64,000 nt of DNA, taken from an uncultured Clostridium sp. Its GTDB lineage: Bacteria; Bacillota; Clostridia; TANB77; CAG-508. The notes beneath the pieces were generated by a model. That model did not search any database and was not told where the DNA came from. It was given only the letters and a program-made list of their open reading frames with translations. The stretch's first letter is position 1. Every line of letters starts with the position of its first letter. Positions 53,697-64,000 of this stretch are shown piece after piece. The stretch is taken from NCBI GenBank assembly GCA_930989765.1, contig CAKNNA010000003.1:17864-81863 (forward strand), read 5' to 3'. Both the position numbers and the translations under genes were made by a program.

Positions 53697-54212
53697 ATGA
53701 TAAAAATAAGAAAAGAAAATAGAAATGATAAAGATGAAGTTTATAATGTTGTCAAAAAAGCATTTGAAACAGCAGAACATAGTGATGGAAATGAACATGA
53801 TTTAGTTAATTTATTAAGAACAAGTAAGAATTTTATTCCCGAATTATCATTAGTAGCAATAAAAGATAATAAAATTGTAGGATATATTTTATTTACCAAA
53901 GTAGAAATAGGACAATATACAGAATTAGCATTAGCGCCATTGGCAGTATTACCGGATTATCAAAAACAAGGAATAGGAAAAAAACTTGTAGAAGAAGGTC
54001 ATAAAATAGCAAAAAAATTGGGCTATCATTATTCAATTGTTCTAGGTAGTGAAAAATACTATCCAAAATTTGGATATATTCCAGCAATAAAATATGGAAT
54101 AAAATCAAATTTTGATGTACCAGACGAAAATTTTATGGCTATAAAATTAAATGATACAGATAGAAAAATAAATGGAATTGTAAAATATGCAAAAGAATTT
54201 GGAACAATATGA
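53697..54212 (+). CDS. GNAT family N-acetyltransferase
   Basis: LAPLAVLPDYQKQGIGKKLVEEG, VLGSEKYYPKFGY. Confidence 0.9.
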   Translation: MIKIRKENRNDKDEVYNVVKKAFETAEHSDGNEHDLVNLLRTSKNFIPELSLVAIKDNKIVGYILFTKVEIGQYTELALAPLAVLPDYQKQGIGKKLVEEGHKIAKKLGYHYSIVLGSEKYYPKFGYIPAIKYGIKSNFDVPDENFMAIKLNDTDRKINGIVKYAKEFGTI

Positions 54213-54222
54213 GGTAATAATT

Positions 54223-54762
54223 ATGTTTAGAGAATTAGTAAGAAAATACGAAAAAAATTCTATTTGGATTTCAGTTTTAATGTTAATTTTAGCAATATTT
54301 TTAATATTTGCACCAATAGCATCAGCAATAACAGCAATTTATATGTTTGGAATATTTATATTAATAGATGGAATTATGCATATAGTTTCCTATTGTAAAA
54401 CAAAAGAAAATTTAAGGTTAATGAATTTTGAATTTGCAGAAGGTATTTTAAGTATTTTATCAGGAATATTAATATTACTTAATGCAGAATATTTAATACC
54501 ATTTTTACCAATATTACTAGGTACATGGTTTATTGTTAAAAGCATTATTAGAATGCAAATAGCACTTAATATTAGAAATGATAAGGAAAGTAATTGGGGA
54601 TTAGTTTTAGTACTTTCTATTATATCTTTAATTTTAGGTATTTTTATAGTATTTAACCCAATTCTTGGATATTTAACAATATCAATTATAGGTATTTTCA
54701 TGGTTATTTATGAAGTACTAAACATTATAGAATCTATTTATATTTTAAATAAATTAAAATAA
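54223..54762 (+). CDS. HdeD/DUF308 family membrane protein
   Basis: Six hydrophobic segments, GILSILSGILILLN pattern. Confidence 0.75.
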   Translation: MFRELVRKYEKNSIWISVLMLILAIFLIFAPIASAITAIYMFGIFILIDGIMHIVSYCKTKENLRLMNFEFAEGILSILSGILILLNAEYLIPFLPILLGTWFIVKSIIRMQIALNIRNDKESNWGLVLVLSIISLILGIFIVFNPILGYLTISIIGIFMVIYEVLNIIESIYILNKLK

Positions 54763-54788
54763 TTGTATAAACTATATGGGGTGAAAAT

Positions 54789-55469
54789 ATGTTTAATATT
54801 TTAGTAGTAGAAGACGATAAAAATTTAAGAAAATTAATAACAACATGCCTAAAAAAGAATAATTATACACCATTTGAAGCAAATGATGGTGAAGAAGCAT
54901 TAGATATGTTAGACAAGCATTTTATAAATTTGATAATAAGTGATGTAATGATGCCAAAAATGGACGGTTTTGAACTAATAAAAGAATTAAGAATGAGTGA
55001 ATATAAACTACCAATTTTACTTATTACAGCAAAAGACAGTATAAATGACAAAAAAGAAGGATTTTTATCAGGAGCAGATGATTATATGGTAAAACCAATT
55101 AATTTAGAGAAACTTCTGCTACGAGTTAAAGTTTTATTAAGAAGAGCTAAAAGTGCTAATGAAAGAATAATAAAAATAGGAGATTTTGTTTTAAATTATA
55201 ATCAAATGAGTGCTACTAAAAATGATAAAATATATTACTTGGCCCAAAAAGAATTTATGCTATTATATAAACTGTTAAGCACACCTAATACCATATTTAC
55301 AAGGCAAGAGTTAATAGAAGAAATTTGGGGATTAGATAGTCAATCAGATTATAGAACAGTAGATGTGCATATAAAAAGAATTAGAGATAAAATGCAAGAT
55401 GTAGATGAGTTTGAAATTGTTTCAATTAGAGGAATAGGCTACAAATCCATTATACATGAGAAAGGATAA
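54789..55469 (+). CDS. OmpR-family response regulator
   Basis: ILVVEDDKNLRKLI, ISDVMMPKMDGFEL, winged helix RTVDVHIKRIRDKM. Confidence 0.93.
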   Translation: MFNILVVEDDKNLRKLITTCLKKNNYTPFEANDGEEALDMLDKHFINLIISDVMMPKMDGFELIKELRMSEYKLPILLITAKDSINDKKEGFLSGADDYMVKPINLEKLLLRVKVLLRRAKSANERIIKIGDFVLNYNQMSATKNDKIYYLAQKEFMLLYKLLSTPNTIFTRQELIEEIWGLDSQSDYRTVDVHIKRIRDKMQDVDEFEIVSIRGIGYKSIIHEKG

Positions 55470-55471
55470 AT

Positions 55472-56442
55472 ATGTTTGAGAAAATCTTTGGTAAGAAAAA
55501 TTCAATACAAAGAAGTTTAACTTTAGTGTTTTTTATAGGAATAATAGTAGTAATTATTACAACAGTAATAGGTTTTTATATTTTAATAGACAACCAAATA
55601 ATAAATAGGTTAATACAAATTCATGTAGAAAATAGTAGTGAATTAGAAGTTATAATAAGAAGAAATGTTATATTACTAATACTAAATGCTATAATTATTA
55701 GTGTTATTATTATTCAAGTAATAAGTAGAAGAATATTAAAACCAATAAAACAAATAACAGAAGCTACAAAAAAAGTAGCTTCTGGAGATTTTAATATAAA
55801 ACTAGAAACTAATAGAAAAGACGAAATACAAGAATTAGTAGATAATTTTAATAAAATGGCAAAAGACCTAGGAAGTATAGAATGTCTGCAAAAAGAGTTC
55901 ATTGATAATGTATCTCATGAAATAAAAACACCTATTAGTTCAATACAAGGTTTTGCAGAATTATTAAAAGATAACAAATTAACAGAAGAAGAAAGAGAAG
56001 AATATACAAACATTATTATAGAAGAATTAAATAGGTTATTAAACCTATCTACTAATATGTTAAAACTATCCAAATTGCAAAATCAAAGTAAAATAGTAAA
56101 AAAAGAACAAATAGATATAGCAGAACAAATGCCATAAAATATTCTGAAAAAAATAGCAAAATAGATATTACACTAAAATCAAATGAGAATTATATTGAAG
56201 TTCAGATAAAAGATCATGGAAAAGGAATGAGCAAAGAAGAAATGAAAAGAATCTTTTCAAGATTTTATCAAATTGATAAATCACATTTTTCAGAAGGAAA
56301 CGGATTAGGATTAGCAATTGTAAAAAGAATTATTGAATTATCAGAAGGAACAATAGAAGTAACAAGTGAAGAAAATGTAGGAACATTAATGACAGTCAAT
56401 TTACCAATAGAAGAAGAAACAAATAAGATTTTAATAAAATAA
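55472..56442 (+). pseudogene. Sensor histidine kinase, apparently with an internal deletion/frameshift near 56128
   Basis: HAMP + H-box (DNVSHEIKTPISSIQGF) then stop at 56137; frame from 56128 reads NAIKYSEKNSKIDI... to GNGLGLAIVKRII. Confidence 0.75.
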
Positions 56443-56452
56443 GAGGGAAATT

Positions 56453-57199
56453 ATGAAAAACAAGAAAGAAAAAAATTTAGAAAATGCAAGAAAAGGACTA
56501 AACATATTTTTTTCTAATTTAACAAGATTATTATTAATTTTACTTTTTATAAGAGGATGGGTTATAGGTGACCATAGTCAAGATCCAATAATCATAATCA
56601 CATTTATTTTGACATATTATCCAAGTATATTAGAAAAAAAGTTTGGAGTGTATTTACCAAAAAGATTACAATTAATAATTACATCATTTATATTTGCAGC
56701 TCAAATTTTAGGTGAAATAGGAGATTTTTATGAAAAAATTCCTTGGTGGGATACTATGCTTCATACAATTTCAGGAATTATACTTGGACTTGCTGGATTT
56801 TTATTTGTATATTTGTTAAACGAAAAAGGAAACAAAAATGTAAATTTAAGTCCAGCATTTGTAATACTATTTGCGTTTTGTTTAGCAATAACAATGGGTG
56901 TATTTTGGGAATTTTTTGAATTTGGAGCAGATAGAATATTTGGATATAATATGCAAAAATTCAGAATGCCAGGAGAAGATGGACTTATAGATACAATGTG
57001 TGATTTAATTGTAGACACAGTAGGAGCAATTATTGCTTGTATTGGAGGATATATATATATTAAAAGAAAAAAAGATGTATTATTCAATGATTATTTTGAT
57101 GAATGGTTTGAGTCTGAAAGAATTAAAAATATGGAAATAGAAAGTGAAGACACAAAAAAAGATGAATATATTAAAAAATTGCATAATACAGAAAAATAG
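56453..57199 (+). CDS. Polytopic membrane protein
   Basis: Multiple TMs, WWDTMLHTISGIILGLAGF, FWEFFEFGADRIFG. Confidence 0.65.
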   Translation: MKNKKEKNLENARKGLNIFFSNLTRLLLILLFIRGWVIGDHSQDPIIIITFILTYYPSILEKKFGVYLPKRLQLIITSFIFAAQILGEIGDFYEKIPWWDTMLHTISGIILGLAGFLFVYLLNEKGNKNVNLSPAFVILFAFCLAITMGVFWEFFEFGADRIFGYNMQKFRMPGEDGLIDTMCDLIVDTVGAIIACIGGYIYIKRKKDVLFNDYFDEWFESERIKNMEIESEDTKKDEYIKKLHNTEK

Positions 57200-57292
57200 T
57201 TGATAATAATTATTATTTATGTTACGATTATAGTGCAAAAAATGCATAATATAAAAATAAAATTTAGAATGTAGCAAAATTAGGAGAAAAAA

Positions 57293-57913
57293 ATGAAAAA
57301 ATTATATAAATTACTATATATTTTTATAATAACTAGTATCTGTGGATATTTTATTGAATTAGTTTGGTCTCTTATTACAAAAGGAATGTTTATTAATCAT
57401 TCAGCTGTAGTAATTGGACCATTTAATTTTGCATATGGTATTTGTGGAGTTTTACTTACAGTATTATTATATAAGTTTAAAGATGAATCTTACTTAAAAA
57501 TATTTATATTAAGTTTCATAGGTGGATATATATTAGAATATATTATGAGCTGGGGAATGGAATTAGTTTTAGGTTTTACTGCATGGGATTACTCTAATAA
57601 TTTCTTGAATATCAATGGACGTATTTGTCTACTATTTTCAATATTCTGGGGATTTTTAGGAATTCTATGGATAAAAATACTATATCCACAAATTGATAAA
57701 ATGCTTAATAAAGTTAATCCAAAAATATATAAAATTGTTATAATATGCTTAACTATATTTTTAGTATTTGATATTCTTTTAACTATAAGTTGCGTAAATA
57801 GAGCTCGCAAGGCTGATAGAGGGATTCCACCAAATAATGGCTATGAAAAATTTTTAGATAATACATTTAATAGTAAATATTTAAAAAATATGTTTAATAA
57901 TAATTGGGAGTGA
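57293..57913 (+). CDS. PF06541-like putative ABC transporter permease (third copy)
   Basis: ICGYFIELVWSLITKGMFINHSAVVIGPFNFAYGICG; NNFLNINGRICLLFSIFWG. Confidence 0.78.
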   Translation: MKKLYKLLYIFIITSICGYFIELVWSLITKGMFINHSAVVIGPFNFAYGICGVLLTVLLYKFKDESYLKIFILSFIGGYILEYIMSWGMELVLGFTAWDYSNNFLNINGRICLLFSIFWGFLGILWIKILYPQIDKMLNKVNPKIYKIVIICLTIFLVFDILLTISCVNRARKADRGIPPNNGYEKFLDNTFNSKYLKNMFNNNWE

Positions 57914-57917
57914 AAAG

Positions 57918-59003
57918 ATGAAGATATTAGTATTATCATGTAGTACAGGTGGAGGGCACAATGCTTGTGGTCATTATATAGAAAAAGAATTTAAAGAAAA
58001 TAATATAACATGTGATTTTGTTGACTATTTTGATATTTTAGGTCCTAAAGCAAAAAAGCGAGCCGAAAAAATATATTTAGACTCAACCAAATATAATGGT
58101 AGTATATTTAAATTGGCTTATAAATTAGGAGAGGCATATAGCAAAACTGGAATAGCAAGTCCAGTTTATGCTTTAAATAAATTAGGAAAAAACAAACTTT
58201 ATTCATATATAAAAAATAATAGTTATGATTTAATCATTTCTTCGCATCTATTTCCAGCAATGGCAGTAACTACATTAAAAAAAGAAGGTAAAGATATAAA
58301 ACTTATAAATATAGCAACAGATTATCATGCTATTCCATTTTGGGAAGAAACAAAACCAGATTATTTTGTTATACCTCATAGTAGTTTAAAAGATGATTTT
58401 ATAAAAAAAGGCTTTAAAGAAGAAACATTACTAGATTTTGGAATACCAGTTTCTAGCTCATTTCATAAAGTAAAAAATAATCTAAACCTACTTACAAATA
58501 AAGAAATTGTTTTAATAACTTCTGGTAGTATGGGGTTTGGCAAAATGAAAGACATTGTTAAATCTTTGTTAGATTCTATTCCAAATATATATGTTATTGC
58601 AATTTGTGGAAATAATAAAGAATTATATTCTGAATTGCAAAAAATAGATAACCCAAATCTTTTAGTTAGAGGATATGTAAATAATATAAATGAGTATATT
58701 GCCTCTAGTACAATTGTTTTAACAAAACCTGGAGGACTTACAAGTACAGAAGTTGGAGTAATTAAAAAGCCAATGATTCATATTATGCCAATACCTGGTG
58801 TTGAAAACTATAATGCAGAATTTTTTAAGAAGAATAATCTTAGTTTAGTATCAAATAATATTGAAGAAGTAAAAATAAATACAGCTAAATTACTAAAAGA
58901 TAAAAATATGCAAAATATGATGATAGAAAATCAGTCTAAAATTATAAATAGAGATTCGGCAAAAGATTTAGTAGAATTTGTGTTAAAAAATTTTGATATG
59001 TAA
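57918..59003 (+). CDS. MGDG synthase/MurG-like glycosyltransferase
   Basis: LVLSCSTGGGHNACGHYIEKEF, TKPGGLTSTE. Confidence 0.87.
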   Translation: MKILVLSCSTGGGHNACGHYIEKEFKENNITCDFVDYFDILGPKAKKRAEKIYLDSTKYNGSIFKLAYKLGEAYSKTGIASPVYALNKLGKNKLYSYIKNNSYDLIISSHLFPAMAVTTLKKEGKDIKLINIATDYHAIPFWEETKPDYFVIPHSSLKDDFIKKGFKEETLLDFGIPVSSSFHKVKNNLNLLTNKEIVLITSGSMGFGKMKDIVKSLLDSIPNIYVIAICGNNKELYSELQKIDNPNLLVRGYVNNINEYIASSTIVLTKPGGLTSTEVGVIKKPMIHIMPIPGVENYNAEFFKKNNLSLVSNNIEEVKINTAKLLKDKNMQNMMIENQSKIINRDSAKDLVEFVLKNFDM

Positions 59004-59069
59004 ATTAATAAAATAAACATAAATAGGGATGTTTTAAGATTAAAATATTAAAAAAGTAGGAGAATGTAG

Positions 59070-62000
59070 ATGTTACAAATAAAAAATATTCATAAACAAT
59101 ATCAGACAGGAAATTTATTGCAAAAGGCTTTAGATGATGTTAGTTTAAACCTAAGAGATAATGAATTTGTTGCAATACTTGGACCTAGTGGCTCTGGAAA
59201 AACAACGCTCCTAAATATTATAGGTGGATTAGACCGTTATGATAAAGGTGATTTAATAATTAATGGAATCTCAACAAAGAAATATAAAGATAGAGATTGG
59301 GATTCATATCGTAATCATACAGTTGGTTTTGTATTTCAAAGTTATAATTTAATACCCCATCAAACTATTTTAGCAAATGTAGAATTAGCATTAACAATAT
59401 CAGGAGTACCAAAAAGTAAACGTAGACAAAAAGCGATAGAAGCTCTTAAGCAAGTGGGGCTTGAAAAACATCTTCATAAAAAGCCAAACCAATTATCTGG
59501 TGGACAAATGCAAAGAGTTGCTATTGCAAGAGCATTGGTAAATGATCCTAAGATTGTACTTGCCGATGAGCCAACTGGTGCATTAGATAGTGAAACTAGT
59601 ATTCAAGTTATGGAATTATTAAAGGAAGTAGCAAAAGATCGTTTAGTAGTAATGGTAACACATAATCCAGAACTTGCAAAAGATTATGCTACACGAATTG
59701 TAAATATAAAAGATGGAAAAATACTTTCTGATACAAATCCATATATAATAGAAAATGAAAATCATAAAGAGCCTATACATAAAAACTTAGGTAAAACAAC
59801 AATGTCATTTTTAACTGCATTATCACTTAGTTTTAATAATTTAAGAACAAAAAAAGGAAGAACAATTTTAACTTCTTTTGCTGGATCAATTGGAATTATT
59901 GGTATAGCACTAATATTATCATTATCAAATGGTGTTAATAGATACATTAATTCAGTTGAAGAAGATACATTATCAGAATATCCACTTCAAATACAAAGTT
60001 CGGGAGTTGATATAAATTCATTACTTATGGGCTCAAATAATGATGGAACTGATAAAGAAGAAAGTGGAGATATAGGTGTTAGTCAAAGAATAACAAATAT
60101 GTTTTCTACAATAGGCTCTAACGATTTAGTGTCTTTAAAAAAATATTTAGAAAGTGATGATTGTAACATTGATGAATATGCAAAAGCCATTGAATATTCA
60201 TATGATATCACACCAAGAATTTATAGTTCAGATATAGAAAATTTAAGACAATTAAATCCGGATATTACCTTTTCAAGCTTGGGAATGGGCAAAGGAGCGT
60301 CAAATAATAGTATGATGTCTAGTATGATGAGTACAGATGTATTTTTTGCAATGCCAAAGAATAGTAGTCTATATGAAAGCCAATATGATGTAAAAGCTGG
60401 GAAATGGCCTACAAATTATAATGAATGTGTATTAGTTTTGACATCACAAGGAAATATCAGTGACTTTTTGTTATATACTATTGGGCTAAGAGATTATAAT
60501 GAATTAGAAAATATAGTTACTCAATTTTCTAATGGAGAAGAAGTAAGTACACCAGAAAATTTAGGCTCATATTCTTATGATGATATTTTAGGGACTACTT
60601 TTAAATTAATAAATAGTAGTGATTGCTACGAATATGATGAAGAATATAAAATTTGGCGTGATAAAACTGATAATCAAGAATATATGAAAAACATTGTAGC
60701 AAATGGAGAAGATTTAACAATAGTTGGAATTGTTCAGCCAAAAGAAGGAGCAACAAGTACTATGCTATCAAGCGGTATTTGTTATACAGCATCTTTAACA
60801 GATCATGTCATTGGAAATGCAAAAAATAGTAAAATTGTTCAAGAACAATTAGCAAACCCAGAAGTTAATGTATTTACAGGAAAAAGATTTGACGAAACTG
60901 AAGAAAATACTTCTTTTGATATGAACTCTTTAATAGATGTAGATACAAATGCAATTAAGTCAGCTTTTAAAATAGATCAATCTAAAATAAGAGTAGACTT
61001 TGGAAATTTAAATAATATTTTAATGCAAAATTCACTACCAACTCTTGAGAAAAATGATATTTTAAATAATATTGAGTTTTCAATGTCAAATCAAGACATA
61101 CAGAAAATAATAAGTGATTTCCTAGATGGCTATGGAGTATATATACAAAACAAACCAGAAGCTGATATAAGTAAAATAGGTAAACAACTAACAGAATATT
61201 TACAAACAAAAGAAGTTAGTGACTTATTAAATAAAAAAATTCAGGAAATTATCAAAGAAAATGGTAGCTTAACCATCTCGCAAGAACAATTGCAAGAAAT
61301 TATGACAGAAATTTTAGCAGGATATGAAAAATATGTAGATGATAATGAATTAGTAAGTGTAGAAGATTTAAATAAATATTTAATGGAATATCTCGAATCA
61401 GATGAAGCAAAAAATATTATTAGCAAAAATATATCACAAATAATAACATCCCAAAATTTAGATAAACAAATATCAGATATAATGGAAAAATATATGCAAA
61501 ATGTTATGAGTTCAATCAGTAAGAGTTTACAAAAGCAAATAGAATCAAGTATCAAAACTTTGAGCAAATCAATAGAAGGAGCAATTAGTATAGATGAAAA
61601 TGCTTTTGCAAATGCATTTCAAATGAAAATGAACGAAGAAGAATTATCTGAATTATTTAATACCATTATGTCTAAAGAAAATGTTACATATGAGAGCAAT
61701 CTAAAAAAATTAAATTATGCAAGTTTCGATGAGCCAAATGGAATTAATATTTACCCAAAAGATTTTGAAGGAAATAAGGAAATTACCAATTTATTAAATG
61801 ATTACAACTCTCAGATGCAAGAAAATGGAGATGAAGACAAAGTGATTTCTTTTTCTGACATGGTAGGAACATTAATGAGTTCTGTAACAACTATTGTTAA
61901 TACTATAAGTTATGTACTAATCGCATTTGTTGCTATATCACTTGTAGTTTCTTCTATTATGATTGGAGTTATTACATATATTAGTGTACTAGAACGTAAA

Positions 62001-62309
62001 AAAGAAATTGGAATCCTGCGAGCAATGGGAGCATCTAAACATAATGTATCACAAGTATTTAATGCAGAAACTATTATAATTGGTTCACTTGCAGGAATAA
62101 TTGGAGTAGGCATTACATTACTATTACTTATTCCAACAAACAAAATTATCGCTATAGTTGCAAATGGAGTAAATGTTAAAGCATCATTACCTCTAGCATC
62201 TGGAATTATTTTAATTGTACTTAGTATAGTCCTAACTTTAATTGGAGGTATAATTCCATCTAGGAAAGCTGCAAAAGAGGATCCAGTATTAGCATTAAGA
62301 AGTGAATAA
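59070..62309 (+). CDS. Fused ABC transporter ATPase-FtsX-type permease (MacB-like) with large extracytoplasmic domain
   Basis: [35 protein letters not shown]-terminal FtsX permease; 1079 aa. Confidence 0.9.
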   Translation: MLQIKNIHKQYQTGNLLQKALDDVSLNLRDNEFVAILGPSGSGKTTLLNIIGGLDRYDKGDLIINGISTKKYKDRDWDSYRNHTVGFVFQSYNLIPHQTILANVELALTISGVPKSKRRQKAIEALKQVGLEKHLHKKPNQLSGGQMQRVAIARALVNDPKIVLADEPTGALDSETSIQVMELLKEVAKDRLVVMVTHNPELAKDYATRIVNIKDGKILSDTNPYIIENENHKEPIHKNLGKTTMSFLTALSLSFNNLRTKKGRTILTSFAGSIGIIGIALILSLSNGVNRYINSVEEDTLSEYPLQIQSSGVDINSLLMGSNNDGTDKEESGDIGVSQRITNMFSTIGSNDLVSLKKYLESDDCNIDEYAKAIEYSYDITPRIYSSDIENLRQLNPDITFSSLGMGKGASNNSMMSSMMSTDVFFAMPKNSSLYESQYDVKAGKWPTNYNECVLVLTSQGNISDFLLYTIGLRDYNELENIVTQFSNGEEVSTPENLGSYSYDDILGTTFKLINSSDCYEYDEEYKIWRDKTDNQEYMKNIVANGEDLTIVGIVQPKEGATSTMLSSGICYTASLTDHVIGNAKNSKIVQEQLANPEVNVFTGKRFDETEENTSFDMNSLIDVDTNAIKSAFKIDQSKIRVDFGNLNNILMQNSLPTLEKNDILNNIEFSMSNQDIQKIISDFLDGYGVYIQNKPEADISKIGKQLTEYLQTKEVSDLLNKKIQEIIKENGSLTISQEQLQEIMTEILAGYEKYVDDNELVSVEDLNKYLMEYLESDEAKNIISKNISQIITSQNLDKQISDIMEKYMQNVMSSISKSLQKQIESSIKTLSKSIEGAISIDENAFANAFQMKMNEEELSELFNTIMSKENVTYESNLKKLNYASFDEPNGINIYPKDFEGNKEITNLLNDYNSQMQENGDEDKVISFSDMVGTLMSSVTTIVNTISYVLIAFVAISLVVSSIMIGVITYISVLERKKEIGILRAMGASKHNVSQVFNAETIIIGSLAGIIGVGITLLLLIPTNKIIAIVANGVNVKASLPLASGIILIVLSIVLTLIGGIIPSRKAAKEDPVLALRSE

Positions 62310-62325
62310 ATTAATATTAAAGGGA

Positions 62326-62361
62326 TATGAGGTTATTAATGAATTTTAATAACCTCATATA
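62326..62361. terminator. Bidirectional terminator hairpin ATATGAGGTTATTAA...TTAATAACCTCATAT
   Basis: 15-bp perfect arms between convergent genes. Confidence 0.75.
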
Positions 62362-63891
62362 TTAAACCCTAAAAACAATTACAAATTTTTTCAATTTTCT
62401 AATAAAAAATGCATAAATTTTATGTATAAAAATAATACTCAAATAAAAACCAATAAAGCAAATAACTTTAATAACAATATTAAAAATCAAATTACTAAAA
62501 TTAAAATTTAAAAAAGTACAAATACAATATGAAAATATGCAAGCAATAATAGGAACAAGTACAAATTTAAACAAATTGACAGAATAATTAATTTTTCTTT
62601 TAAGCTGAATACAGCTAATAGTAAAATTAAGCAATTCACTAATGCAAATACTAAAAATATATCCTGAAATTCCATATATTGGTACAATAAAGAAAATAAT
62701 AGAAATAGTAATAACTAAATCTAAAATATTACAACACATAACACCAACCTGTTCATTTATACCCTTTAGCATATTATCAATAATATTATCAATATACATA
62801 AAGAAAACAAGAGGTGCCAAAAATTTAATCCATTTGCCCGCTTCTATATTTTGATAAATAGCCATACTAAGTTCATTAGAAAAAAAGAAAAATATAAAAC
62901 TCACACAAATTGCAAAAACGCTAGTAGTTTTCAAAATCATATTACAAACAGTAATCAAACGATTATGGTTTCCACCAGCAAGAAGCCTAGAAAACTCGGG
63001 GACAAGTAAACTACTAAAAGAAGCAATAAAACTATTCGAAAACATCAAAACAGGCATAACCATTCCATTAATAAGACCATAACTAGAAACAGCAAGTGAG
63101 TACGATAGCCCAGAAAGTTCTAACCTTAAAGGAATTAAAAACTGTTTAAGAGAAGAAAGACCTGAACGAATATATGAAGTTATAGCAATAGGAAAGGCAA
63201 TTTTAAAAATTCTTTTTTTCATTTGAACTTGAAAAGTATGTTTATTACAATATTTTTTCTTATCTTTAAAATAAAAAATCATATTTAATGTAAAAGAAAA
63301 CAACTCTGACAAAACATCTGCTAAAATAAGAAAAATACATACAGTTTCAACATCTGTTGAAGGAAAAAACTGCAAAAGCAAAATAGAAACTATAATTTTA
63401 ACACTAAGTTCAGTAACTTGAGAAATAGCATTCTTATAAGACTTACCAACAGAAGAAAGATAACCATTTATTACAGACGAAATACTAATAAATGTAAGTC
63501 CAATTGCAATCATATAAATAGGAACAGGAGAAACTAGACCCTTAAGGAAAACTTTCGAAACCAAAGGTCCAGATAAGAAAATCACAAATGCAGAGCCAAG
63601 ACCAAGTAGTAATGCAAAAAAAACACAGCTCCTAACAGCCTTAAAACCATTAGAAAAATTACCCTTAGCAAACTCCTCAGAGACAATGCAAGTACAAGCT
63701 ATATTAAGACCAGAACTTGCAACAGTAATTGCAAAAAGATAAAAAGACATAATTAAACTAAAAACACCAATTGCCTCAGAGCCTACTTTATTTGCAACAT
63801 ATATATTAAATACCATACCAAGCAAACGAGTAAAAAGTGATGTAAAAGTTAAAATAATTCCATTTAAAAAAAATAGTTTTGCTTTCCTCAA
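62362..63891 (-). CDS. Polysaccharide flippase / stage V sporulation protein B-like (MOP superfamily)
   Basis: 12-14 TM protein; FLNGIILTFTSLFTRLLGMVFNIYVANKVGSEAIGVF. Confidence 0.85.
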   Translation of the reverse strand: MRKAKLFFLNGIILTFTSLFTRLLGMVFNIYVANKVGSEAIGVFSLIMSFYLFAITVASSGLNIACTCIVSEEFAKGNFSNGFKAVRSCVFFALLLGLGSAFVIFLSGPLVSKVFLKGLVSPVPIYMIAIGLTFISISSVINGYLSSVGKSYKNAISQVTELSVKIIVSILLLQFFPSTDVETVCIFLILADVLSELFSFTLNMIFYFKDKKKYCNKHTFQVQMKKRIFKIAFPIAITSYIRSGLSSLKQFLIPLRLELSGLSYSLAVSSYGLINGMVMPVLMFSNSFIASFSSLLVPEFSRLLAGGNHNRLITVCNMILKTTSVFAICVSFIFFFFSNELSMAIYQNIEAGKWIKFLAPLVFFMYIDNIIDNMLKGINEQVGVMCCNILDLVITISIIFFIVPIYGISGYIFSICISELLNFTISCIQLKRKINYSVNLFKFVLVPIIACIFSYCICTFLNFNFSNLIFNIVIKVICFIGFYLSIIFIHKIYAFFIRKLKKFVIVFRV

Positions 63892-64000
63892 AAAATATCA
63901 CCAATAAAATATATTAGCAAAAAATAAAAATATGTCCATTTAGAGTTGTTTTTTAGACTTGAATCCTTTTGCCTTTAATCTCTGTGTGCAATCTTTGATT

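Noticed and set aside
118-63000. Many antisense ORFs of 60-210 aa in the ORF track (e.g. 4610-5245 -, 3567-3986 -, 26584-27075 -)
   Set aside because: They lie opposite strongly supported genes and have low-complexity Leu/Phe/Ser-rich translations typical of antisense to A-rich coding sequence; no RBS or family signal.
1-64000. CRISPR array, tRNA/rRNA genes, prophage or transposase genes
   Set aside because: No spaced direct repeats, no cloverleaf or rRNA-like sequence and no integrase/transposase ORF noticed; the repeats present are dispersed palindromes.

Overview
AT-rich, low-GC Firmicutes (Clostridia-like) chromosomal window. It runs from pta (partial)/ackA/ackA and guaB through a large surface-polysaccharide locus (GT2/GT4 glycosyltransferases, Wzm/Wzt-type ABC exporter, DUF2142-type membrane proteins, rmlDACB). 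After that come two ECF-sigma modules, PF06541 membrane proteins, spoVFB, a yneA-like SOS gene, a MarR-regulated heterodimeric ABC exporter, ArsR + Zn/Cd and Cu P-type ATPases, uvrB, a two-component system, a MacB/FtsX-type ABC protein and a SpoVB/MATE flippase. The main observation is eight apparent +1 frameshifts in five otherwise intact genes. All eight are the same event: an in-frame CGG codon (CGGA x7, CGGT x1) where the downstream frame resumes exactly one nucleotide later at the Gly codon (C|GGA or C|GGT). uvrB carries three of these, one at the Walker A glycine (G-S-[C]GGT-K-T). In my manual scan of CGG on both strands, only two other in-frame CGG codons turned up, both in short unplaced ORFs. 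All other CGG trinucleotides span codon boundaries. This fits CGG being unavailable as an Arg triplet and CGGN being read as Gly, by a quadruplet-reading tRNA-Gly or by +1 slippage onto tRNA-Gly. A second observation is a dispersed family of REP-like palindromes with a shared GGGAC core and several different stems. Some have a duplicated left arm, and some supply the stop codon of the upstream gene.
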